Origin: Staphylococcus delphini
Lineage (GTDB): Bacteria; Bacillota; Bacilli; Staphylococcales; Staphylococcaceae
NCBI RefSeq assembly: GCF_900636325.1
Contig: NZ_LR134263.1
Location: 930,001 to 994,000, forward strand
Direction of reading: 5' to 3'
Length of the DNA stretch: 64,000 bases
Made by a program: the position numbers and the translations under genes. Positions 57,579-64,000 of this stretch are shown here, piece after piece; position 1 is the first letter of the stretch, and each line of letters opens with the position of its first letter. The notes beneath the pieces are model-generated. The model ran no database searches, was not told where the DNA came from, and was given only the letters and a program-made list of their open reading frames with translations.

Positions 57579-58649
57579 GTGAAAGAACGGAGAATCATTC
57601 ATATTGATATGGATTTTTTCTTTGCGCAAGTCGAAGTGAGAGATAATCCGAGTTTACGTGGCAAGCCGGTCATTGTTGGTGGTAAAGCGAGTGGACGTGG
57701 TGTTGTCTCTACAGCATCCTATGAAGCGCGTGCCTTTGGTGTTCATTCAGCTATGCCCATGGCGCGTGCTTATCAACTGTGTCCGAATGGTTATTATGTC
57801 ACACCACGGTTTGAAGCCTATCGTGAAGTATCACAACAAATTATGGAAATTTTTAAAAGTTATACTGAACTGGTTGAGCCGCTTTCACTCGATGAAGCCT
57901 ATCTAGATATTACAGAACTCGTTCGTCCAGACCTCCCAGCTTCAAAAATTGCGCAATATATTCGCCGAGATATTTATGATCAAACACAACTGACAGCGAG
58001 TGCAGGTGTATCCTATAATAAATTTTTAGCAAAGCTCGCAAGTGGAATGAACAAGCCAAATGGTCTGACGGTGATTGATTACCAAAATGTGCATGACCTA
58101 TTAATGCAACTTGATATCGGTGACTTTCCAGGTATTGGTAAAGCGTCGAAAGAAAAAATGCATGCAAAAGGGATTTATAACGGGCAAGACTTATATGAAA
58201 AATCTGAGCGTGAACTGGTCTATTTATTCGGTAAACGAGGGCACCAGTTATATCAACGTGTACGCGGCTATGATGATAGAGAAGTGAAAGCCGAAAGAAT
58301 TCGGAAAACTGTAGGGGCAGAACGGACATTTTCACTCGATACGAACGATGACGAAGAAATTTTACAAAAAATAGAAATGTTAAGTGAGAAAATTGCTCAG
58401 CGTCTCGAAAAAATGAATCAAGCAGGACGTACGGTCACAGTTAAAATTAAAACACATCGTTTCGAAAACTTTTCCAAACAACAAAGTTTAATCACGCCTG
58501 TCCGAGATGCCGATGAAATCTATCGCATTGCGTATGAATTATATTATGAATTGAAAGAAGCAGAGGTCCCGATTCGTTTAGTGGGTGTGACGGTAGGTGG
58601 TTTGCAAGATGCCTTTTTCAGAAACATGACGATTTATGACTTTTTATAG
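57579..58649 (+). CDS. dinB: DNA polymerase IV
   Basis: This 356-residue Y-family polymerase performs error-prone bypass of damaged DNA. Catalytic acids are Asp10 in '[13 protein letters not shown]' and Asp105-Glu106 in 'SLDEAYLD'. The steric-gate Phe region, the thumb HhH '[16 protein letters not shown]' and the little-finger domain '[12 protein letters not shown]' are all present. The start is GTG at 57579, 7 bases after AGGAGGG, because the ATG two bases earlier opens onto a stop. Its 3' end overlaps the convergent exonuclease pseudogene by 6 bases. Confidence 0.95.
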   Translation: MKERRIIHIDMDFFFAQVEVRDNPSLRGKPVIVGGKASGRGVVSTASYEARAFGVHSAMPMARAYQLCPNGYYVTPRFEAYREVSQQIMEIFKSYTELVEPLSLDEAYLDITELVRPDLPASKIAQYIRRDIYDQTQLTASAGVSYNKFLAKLASGMNKPNGLTVIDYQNVHDLLMQLDIGDFPGIGKASKEKMHAKGIYNGQDLYEKSERELVYLFGKRGHQLYQRVRGYDDREVKAERIRKTVGAERTFSLDTNDDEEILQKIEMLSEKIAQRLEKMNQAGRTVTVKIKTHRFENFSKQQSLITPVRDADEIYRIAYELYYELKEAEVPIRLVGVTVGGLQDAFFRNMTIYDFL

Positions 58650-59211
58650 CATATCTTTATCAGTCAGTTGCTTGCCATAAACTTGGAGGACATTGTCAAG
58701 GCTAGGATAGTGTTTCAGCAAACGATACGTAATCATGGCACAGGCTTTCGCGTCATTTAAAGCATCGTGATGGCCATGAAAATCAAGATTGAAATGAGAC
58801 ATCATATGTTTTAAACCGTGACGACGTGCAGATACCGTCCGTTTTGCGAGTTGATATGAACAAAAGTAAGTCATTGGTGGCGTGATGAGTTTTTTCTGCT
58901 TGGATGCTGGCATGTAAGACTGACATATCAAAGGCGGCATTATGTGCAACGACTGGAAGATCACCTATAAATTGCATCATATAAGGATACACGTACGCAA
59001 AATCTGGCGACTGTTTTACGTCTTTTGCGTGAATACCGTGAACTTCGATATGACGTGCTGCAAAAAAGTCATTCGGATTCACTAACGTATAAAATGTTTC
59101 GACAATCTCATTCGCAACAACTTTCACCATACCGACTGAGCAAATACTTGTCCGTTTATAATTGGCAGTTTCAAAATCAAGCGCGACAAAACTATTTTCC
59201 GTCATAGCCAT
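58644..59211 (-). pseudogene. DnaQ-like 3'-5' exonuclease, frameshifted
   Basis: Two overlapping minus-strand frames are halves of one DEDD exonuclease. The upstream half has ExoI 'VALDFETANYKR' and ExoII 'VVAHNAAFDMSVL' and then loses its pattern. The downstream half resumes with 'TYFCSYQLAKRTV' and ExoIII 'FHGHHDALNDAKACAMI'. The switch lies at a run of six T (58890-58895; six A in the gene); removing one base restores 'SIQAEKLITPPMTYFCSYQLA'. The start is ATG at 59211 or, with better spacing, 59205. Either a recent inactivation, phase variation or a sequencing error explains it. Confidence 0.85.
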
Positions 59212-59421
59212 ACATCCTTTCAAAATGATAGCTAAATATTAGCACATTTGGACGCGAGTTAAAAATAAGATGATGTCGAAGCGGTTTGTGGAAAAATGAA
59301 TAAGATCTCATCCACAGTATTTGAAAACAATTAAGCAACGGGGGCAAGTTAAGTAAAACTTTGTCCAGTTTTGCATTCAATAGGGGATTTTTGACAGAAA
59401 GCCATGTTCTGCATTTGTAGG

Positions 59422-59462
59422 AATAAAGGCTAGGGAACAATGGCGTTTCCCTAGCCTTTAAT
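59422..59462. terminator. Terminator of ftnA
   Basis: AAAGGCTAGGGAA and TTCCCTAGCCTTT pair perfectly around an 8-base loop, and on the minus strand a U-containing tract follows. Confidence 0.85.
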
Positions 59463-59493
59463 GCGGAAAGTAAATCGAGTCTATAAGGATTGT

Positions 59494-59997
59494 TTATGCT
59501 TCAACTTCAAATTTACGTGCCGCTAATTCCTTTTCATAAAGATAAAGCGCATTTGAATCATCACCAATACGTTTTAAATAATCGATGTGTGTTTCAAACA
59601 TTGACTCTTCTTCCACTTGTTCATCTAAAAACCAATTTAAAAATGAAATCGTCGCATAATCTTTATATTCATGTGCAATTTCAGATAAATCATAAAAGCG
59701 GTGTGTCACATCTTGCTCTTGTTTTAAACCATCTTCAAATGTTTCAAGAATGCTGTTGAACTCAACTTTTGGTGCGTCGAGTTGACTGAAAACAGCTTTT
59801 TCTCCACGGTCGTTAATGTAATCATAAATTTTTTGACCATGGAAACGTTCTTCTTTTGCCTGTTGGATGTAAAAATTCGCAAAGCCCTCGTACGAATGAT
59901 AATCACAGTAAGCAGCCATCGCCATATAAGCATGTGCAGCAAAAAACTCATGGTTCATTTGACGATTTAATGCATTTAATAACTTTTCATTTAACAT
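59494..59997 (-). CDS. ftnA: Bacterial non-heme ferritin
   Basis: This 167-residue four-helix protein assembles into a 24-mer that oxidises and stores iron. Ferroxidase residues are visible in '[17 protein letters not shown]', '[16 protein letters not shown]' (Glu, Glu, His) and '[11 protein letters not shown]'. The ATG at 59997 follows AGGGGTG and aligns with the S. aureus start; the GTG three codons earlier would sit on that site. A promoter with a perfect palindrome in its spacer lies about 35 bases upstream, fitting iron or peroxide regulation. Confidence 0.95.
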   Translation of the reverse strand: MLNEKLLNALNRQMNHEFFAAHAYMAMAAYCDYHSYEGFANFYIQQAKEERFHGQKIYDYINDRGEKAVFSQLDAPKVEFNSILETFEDGLKQEQDVTHRFYDLSEIAHEYKDYATISFLNWFLDEQVEEESMFETHIDYLKRIGDDSNALYLYEKELAARKFEVEA

Positions 59998-60030
59998 ATC
60001 AATCACCCCTAAAATCTTTGGTATTTATTC

Positions 60031-60060
60031 ATTGTACCCTATATTGTGAACAATATTCAA
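60031..60060 (-). promoter_or_regulatory. ftnA promoter with a palindromic operator
   Basis: On the minus strand, TTGAAT (60060-60055), an 18-base spacer and TACAAT (60036-60031) form the promoter. The spacer holds ATATTGTGAACAATAT (60041-60056 as written on the plus strand), a perfect 7-2-7 palindrome. In S. aureus ftnA is under PerR/Fur-type control, but this palindrome does not match the PerR box well. Confidence 0.55.
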
Positions 60061-60138
60061 AAGAACGTTGTATTAAAAGGTTTTTTTTATCAAAATGCAC
60101 ATCGGTCGTCAGTCGATGTTGCGCAGTTATCTTTTTAT

Positions 60139-60166
60139 TTGGTAATTTGTGTCACCATGATATAAT
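60139..60166 (+). promoter_or_regulatory. Promoter of murT-gatD
   Basis: TTGGTA (60139-60144), a 16-base spacer and TATAAT (60161-60166) precede the murT start by about 30 bases. It is divergent from the ftnA promoter. Confidence 0.65.
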
Positions 60167-60196
60167 ATTGTAGGAAATCGGAGGAGAATGTTGAAT

Positions 60197-61507
60197 ATGA
60201 GACAATGGACAGCAATTAATATGGCAAAGCTCGCAAGAAAAGCAAGTCGTGCAACAGGGCGTAAAGGAACAGATTTACCAGGCCAAGTTGCGCGCAAAAT
60301 TGATCAAAATATTTTACGTAAACTGGCTGGCCGTGTGGATGAAGTCGTTTTTGTTAGCGGTACAAATGGTAAAACAACGACATCGAACTTAATCGGTCAT
60401 ACGCTAAAAGCAAATCATATCGAAATTATTCATAACAATGAAGGTGCGAACATGGCTGCTGGGATTACTTCAGCTTTCATCGTCCAATCGACACCTCAAA
60501 CGAAAATCGCCATCATTGAAATTGATGAAGGCTCTATTCCACGTGTTTTAAATGAAATGACACCCACAAAAATGGTATTTACGAACTTTTTCAGAGACCA
60601 AATGGACCGTTTTGGCGAAATTGATATTATGGTCAATGGCATTATTTCAGCCATTCAAAATAAAGGTATACAGTTATTATTAAATGCCGACGATCCATTT
60701 GTGACACGTTTAAAAATCGCAAGTGATCATGTCACATATTATGGTATGCAAGCCCATGCGTATGAATTTGAACAGTCCACGATGAATGAGAGTCGTTATT
60801 GTCCGAACTGTGGATCACTGCTGAATTATTCCCACATTCATTATAATCAACTCGGTCATTACACTTGTCATTGTGGCTTTAAGCGTGAGACACCACAATA
60901 TGAAATTGCTTCATTTACTGTGGACCCATTTATTGAAATGACGGTCAATGATACGACGTTTAATATGAAAATTGCAGGTGACTTTAACGCATACAATGCA
61001 CTTGCAGCCTATACAGTATTAAGAGAATTAGGTTTAAATGATGCATCGATTCGTAAAGGCTTTGAAACGTATACTTCAGATAATGGTCGTATGCAGTATT
61101 TCGAAAAAGGGCAGAAAAAGGCACTGATTAACTTGGCGAAAAACCCGGCTGGCATGAATGCATCGATTGCTATGGGTGAAAAGTTAGATGAATCAAAAGT
61201 GTATGTCTTGAGCTTGAACGACTTTGCAGCTGATGGTCGGGATACGTCATGGATTTATGACGCTGACTTTGAAAAGTTAAATGAGCAAACGATAGAAGCA
61301 ATTATTGTGACAGGTTCACGTGCGGAAGAATTGCAATTGCGATTAAAACTTGCGGAAGTGACAGCACCGATTATTTTAGAAAAAGATATTCATAAAGCAA
61401 CGGCGCTCACGATGGACTACAATAGCTTTACAGTTGCGATTCCGAACTACACGTCTTTAGCACCAATGCTTGAACAACTGAATCGTTCATTTAAGGAGGT
61501 CGATTAA
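60197..61507 (+). CDS. murT: Lipid II isoglutaminyl synthase subunit MurT
   Basis: This 436-residue Mur-ligase-like subunit activates the alpha-carboxyl of D-Glu in lipid II with ATP. With GatD it forms the amidated D-isoglutamine of staphylococcal peptidoglycan. The P-loop is '[10 protein letters not shown]' (from 55). A zinc ribbon 'CPNC...CHC' lies in the middle domain, typical of MurT and absent in MurE/F. The C-terminal DUF1727 domain contains '[13 protein letters not shown]' and '[15 protein letters not shown]'. The ATG at 60197 is 10 bases after GGAGGAG and aligns with S. aureus MurT. It is directly followed by gatD. Confidence 0.96.
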   Translation: MRQWTAINMAKLARKASRATGRKGTDLPGQVARKIDQNILRKLAGRVDEVVFVSGTNGKTTTSNLIGHTLKANHIEIIHNNEGANMAAGITSAFIVQSTPQTKIAIIEIDEGSIPRVLNEMTPTKMVFTNFFRDQMDRFGEIDIMVNGIISAIQNKGIQLLLNADDPFVTRLKIASDHVTYYGMQAHAYEFEQSTMNESRYCPNCGSLLNYSHIHYNQLGHYTCHCGFKRETPQYEIASFTVDPFIEMTVNDTTFNMKIAGDFNAYNALAAYTVLRELGLNDASIRKGFETYTSDNGRMQYFEKGQKKALINLAKNPAGMNASIAMGEKLDESKVYVLSLNDFAADGRDTSWIYDADFEKLNEQTIEAIIVTGSRAEELQLRLKLAEVTAPIILEKDIHKATALTMDYNSFTVAIPNYTSLAPMLEQLNRSFKEVD

Positions 61508-61508
61508 T

Positions 61509-62231
61509 ATGCATGAACTCACTGTCTATCATTTTATGCCAGACAAACTCAATTTATATAGTGATATTGGCAACATTATGGCGTTAAAATATCGAGCCAA
61601 AAAACGTGGCATTCATCTTAATGTTGTCGATGTGAATGATACTGAAAACGTCGACCTTTCTAAAGCGGATATTTTCTTCATCGGTGGTGGAAGTGACCGT
61701 GAACAAAGTTTAGCAACGGAATCATTACGCAAAATTAAAACGGAATTGAAAGCAGCAATAGAAGATGGCTTACCGGGTCTCACAGTGTGTGGAGGCTACC
61801 AGTTTTTAGGGGAAAAATATATTACACCGGATGGCCAAGAACTCGAAGGCTTACACATTTTAGACTTTTATACAGAATCTAAAAAAGAACGTTTAACAGG
61901 TGATATCGTCATTGAAAGTGATACATTTGGCACTATCGTTGGTTTTGAAAATCATGGTGGTCGAACGTATCATGATTACGATACATTAGGCACTGTGACG
62001 CACGGTTACGGTAATAATGATACTGACTTTAAAGAGGGCATTCATTATAAAAACTTGTTAGGGACGTATTTACATGGGCCGATTTTACCGAAAAACCATG
62101 AAATGACGGACTATTTATTGAAAGCTGCCGCAGAACGAAAAGGCATTCCGTTCGAACCGTTGCATATTGATAACACTGAAGAAGAGCAGGCAAAACAAGT
62201 ATTAGTGGATCGTGCGCGTAAGAGCAAATGA
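61509..62231 (+). CDS. gatD: Lipid II isoglutaminyl synthase glutaminase subunit GatD
   Basis: This 240-residue class I glutamine amidotransferase-like subunit supplies ammonia to MurT. The nucleophile is Cys94 in '[12 protein letters not shown]' and the partner is His189 in '[11 protein letters not shown]', the same positions known for S. aureus GatD. AAGGAGG lies in the end of murT, and the ATG follows its stop by one base, so the two subunits are made in step. Amidation lowers negative wall charge and is needed for cross-linking and methicillin resistance. Confidence 0.96.
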   Translation: MHELTVYHFMPDKLNLYSDIGNIMALKYRAKKRGIHLNVVDVNDTENVDLSKADIFFIGGGSDREQSLATESLRKIKTELKAAIEDGLPGLTVCGGYQFLGEKYITPDGQELEGLHILDFYTESKKERLTGDIVIESDTFGTIVGFENHGGRTYHDYDTLGTVTHGYGNNDTDFKEGIHYKNLLGTYLHGPILPKNHEMTDYLLKAAAERKGIPFEPLHIDNTEEEQAKQVLVDRARKSK

Positions 62232-62280
62232 ATCTAGCGGCTCGGACACAATTTTTGATGTATTTTTAATGATATTAAGC

Positions 62281-62493
62281 GAAACTTGCCTTTTGCCACC
62301 GGTAAGAAATAAGATATCGCGATTGCCCTTCTGGGTTCGCGTTCCCAGGGGCTGAACCTCCAACTAACCAACGCTTTGATTAAGCTGTTACATTTATGAA
62401 AGCGTTGGTGGATTTTCCGGTTCAGCTGATCCCTCGGGAGTCTCACCCGAATGGGCAATCTTGAATGAATAAGAGTGGGAAAAGGCAAGTTTC
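62281..62493. repeat. Nested-palindrome intergenic element, copy 7 (with outer arms)
   Basis: The outer arms are GAAACTTGCCTTTTGCC and GGGAAAAGGCAAGTTTC. The conserved arms are GATTGCCC...CTGGG (from 62321) and ACCCGAATGGGCAATC (to 62460), with GGGGCTGAACC / GGTTCAGCTGATCCC inside. The inner arms are CCAACGCTTT and AAAGCGTTGG. All three levels pair. Confidence 0.85.
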
Positions 62494-62589
62494 TGTTAGT
62501 CAATCAATTCATGCTATCAAAAATGGTGTCTTTTTTGGATGAGATATAGGGGGAGTTGTGGCTGAATATGGTTTGATACGGTGAACTAA

Positions 62590-62644
62590 AAATGGATTTT
62601 CGACTTCAGCTGATCCCTCAAGAGTCTCGTCCATTGGGGCAATT
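62590..62644. repeat. Half copy of the nested-palindrome element
   Basis: GGATTTTCGACTTCAGCTGA followed by TCCCTCAAGAGTCTCGTCCA and GGGGCAAT is the right half of the family. No left half is present. Confidence 0.7.
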
Positions 62645-63187
62645 TTACGTTAATTGATAAAAGGCGGGCGGGGCAGGTTTGTGTGAATAAAGCGATTCAA
62701 TACATCAAAAATTGTGTCTTTTTTCTTATAACTTTGAGTGTGCACTTAGAAGCTTTTTGGGACAGCAGTGTGTTGCGGTAGTGTCCATTATATAAAATAC
62801 ATATTTCAAAATGGAGTGAGCGATAGCAGTGCCTTGCTCTGTTTTTTTACGCTAAAGTAGAGAATAGAACTTGTTTTAAAGTTTTCGGGAAGGAACGCAA
62901 AAGAGGTCAGATTTTCATATAAACCAAAATTGTTATTCACTCGTATCACCGGAGCGAACAAACGTAAAGAGACTTTTAAATGACCCATTGCTGTTAGTCT
63001 CATTGAAAATAAAGTGTTTAAAAATTGAAAGAACAGGGGTAGGACATTGAGTTTCCGAGCCCCTCTCCTACGATGAACGAAAAGCAAAATATAGAAATAT
63101 AAAATTAATTAAGGTGAATGGAGATAAAAATTTTTGATTGTTTCATCTTATCAGCTCGTTTCATTGATTCACAGCATTTAAGTTCAA

Positions 63188-63324
63188 ATTGCTAAAATGG
63201 ACGAGACTCCTGAGGAATCAGACGCAGCCGAAAATCCGCCAACGCTTCATTCATATTTAACAGTTCAATAAAGCGTTGGCTAGTTGAGGCAAGTCCCCTA
63301 GGAACGCGAGTCCATGATAGCAAT
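63188..63324. repeat. Nested-palindrome intergenic element, copy 8
   Basis: The left end ATTGCTAAAATGGACGAGAC pairs with GCGAGTCCATGATAGCAAT at the right. CTCCTGAGGAA lies opposite CCCCTAGGAAC. The inner arms CCAACGCTT and AAAGCGTTGG are shared with copy 7. Confidence 0.85.
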
Positions 63325-63456
63325 TATGAGAATTTAAAAAGGTGATGAATGAGGCAATTAGATGAAAATGCATCAATGGCATCAAAATCTTTATGTCCCA
63401 TTCCCGGTTCATTATATAAAAAGTGTATGAAAGGTTCGCACTCACTTTTATACACT

Positions 63457-64000
63457 CTATTTGACTTTGTAACGCAACAGTAAAATACGATAAATTAACA
63501 AAATCTCATAAATGGTATGACTTTTAACTTGATTGTCATCAAACTCATTCAAACCTTTCACTGAGTTCTTCAATGTCGAGGCTGCTTTTTTCTCCGGCTT
63601 AAATGTGCCACAATTAAAAATTTGATCCATCCGCTGTGATATCGAAATCATCGCGATTTTCTCTTCGTCCGTAAAAATCATCATTGCATCATTTGGTAAA
63701 TAAATAATATTCGATAAATGTGTAATCATCAGTCGATTTTCATGCGCGCGATTCGTCAACCGTCTTAAACGCAACCATTCGTCGGATTGACTGCGACTTT
63801 TATGATAATTCAATTCATCTTTTTGGTATCCGAGTAATTCCTCAATCCGTGCGTTCAATACATGCAATTTTTGAACCGCTTGATCACTTTTTTTAGAGTG
63901 AAATAAGCCGATGACCAGTTCTTTCATCCGCGTATCAAATAGATGATAAATTTCACGTTCTGATTTTTCAATAAGGACATCGATTTGGTCGTAATATTTC
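63457..64000 (-). CDS. UPF0421 (ArAE_1/FUSC-like) membrane protein, C-terminal part
   Basis: The minus-strand frame is open to the window end, so the N-terminal half with the membrane helices is not shown. The visible 180 residues start '..YYDQIDVLIEKSEREIYHLFDTRMKEL' and are mostly helical, cytosolic and coiled-coil-like. They match the C-terminal domain of staphylococcal UPF0421 proteins (aromatic acid exporter family), including 'LLGYQKDELNYHK', 'NRLMITHLSNIIYLP' and 'KSHTIYEILLIYRIL'. Export of aromatic compounds is inferred for the family, not shown. Confidence 0.85.
   Translation of the reverse strand, partial: KYYDQIDVLIEKSEREIYHLFDTRMKELVIGLFHSKKSDQAVQKLHVLNARIEELLGYQKDELNYHKSRSQSDEWLRLRRLTNRAHENRLMITHLSNIIYLPNDAMMIFTDEEKIAMISISQRMDQIFNCGTFKPEKKAASTLKNSVKGLNEFDDNQVKSHTIYEILLIYRILLLRYKVK

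Larger units (their letters stand above)
62232..63456. other. Long gene-free repeat region
   Basis: About 1.2 kb with no convincing gene. It carries two complete nested-palindrome elements (62281-62493 and 63188-63324) and one half element (62590-62644). At its right edge AAGTGTAT / ATACACT (63421-63456) is a terminator for the minus-strand UPF0421 gene. Minus-strand frames of 89 and 93 codons overlap the repeats or lack ribosome binding sites and are not called. Confidence 0.6.

Noticed and set aside
58888..58896. Programmed -1 ribosomal frameshift at the A AAA AAC sequence of the exonuclease gene
   Set aside because: The sequence resembles a slippery site, but the downstream half lies in the +1 frame, so a -1 shift would not rejoin the halves.
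58783..59223. Two separate minus-strand exonuclease genes
   Set aside because: The Exo motifs are split between two frames and join perfectly after removing one base, so this is one broken gene.

Overview
The window is chromosomal DNA of a Staphylococcus that does not look like S. aureus itself. A member of the S. intermedius/hyicus-type animal staphylococci is likely, but that is inference. The evidence is low GC, strong AGGAGG-type ribosome binding sites, and a staphylococcal gene backbone recalled from S. aureus maps: aldH, ppaC, pncA, pheA-nos, pncB-nadE, purB, pcrB-pcrA-ligA-camS, putP, gatCAB, dgkB, rlmCD-type methyltransferase, dinB, ftnA and murT-gatD. No tRNA, rRNA, CRISPR array, prophage or complete insertion sequence was seen.

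Layout. 1-1.6 kb is an AT-rich accessory islet: a broken reading-frame end, a DUF3885-like gene and a very small membrane-anchored subtilisin-like protease. 1.8-5.7 kb is a minus-strand set: M20 deacylase, ogt, a spore-photoproduct-lyase-like radical SAM protein and an aminotransferase. 6-8.6 kb holds two small membrane proteins and a two-gene ABC transporter. 9-12.6 kb is the gluconate operon gntR-gntK-gntP with a visible promoter, GntR operator and cre site. 12.7-17.4 kb holds a thioredoxin-like protein, a HAAS/DUF4097 pair, a C45 Ntn-hydrolase, an NTF2-like protein and several tiny open reading frames. 17.6-32 kb carries lactonase, aldehyde dehydrogenase, pyrophosphatase, NAD salvage (pncA, pncB, nadE), prephenate dehydratase with nitric oxide synthase, purB and a TrpR-like regulator. 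32.9-49.1 kb is housekeeping: helicase, ligase, CamS, proline uptake, the Asp/Glu-tRNA amidotransferase, diacylglycerol kinase and an rRNA methyltransferase.

The most interesting region is 49.3-56.5 kb, an accessory, partly very AT-rich block between the rRNA methyltransferase and dinB. One promoter leads into a 249-residue unknown protein, then an attenuator-like hairpin, a YcaO-domain protein, an MFS exporter and an ABC-F ATPase of the ribosome-protection type. I read this as a compact, unfamiliar candidate for a ribosomally made, YcaO-modified peptide with its own export and target protection, the target plausibly being the ribosome. It is followed by a decayed group II intron inserted directly behind the terminator, and by a CAAX-protease-like membrane protein that could be an immunity factor. 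After dinB come a frameshifted exonuclease, ferritin, murT-gatD and a UPF0421 gene cut by the window end.

A second window-wide feature is a family of roughly 130-385 bp intergenic elements built as nested imperfect palindromes. They occur at about 8.6, 23.6, 24.2, 26.6, 32.4, 44.9, 62.3, 62.6 and 63.2 kb. Their terminal arms are conserved, while other arms differ in sequence but keep their complementarity.
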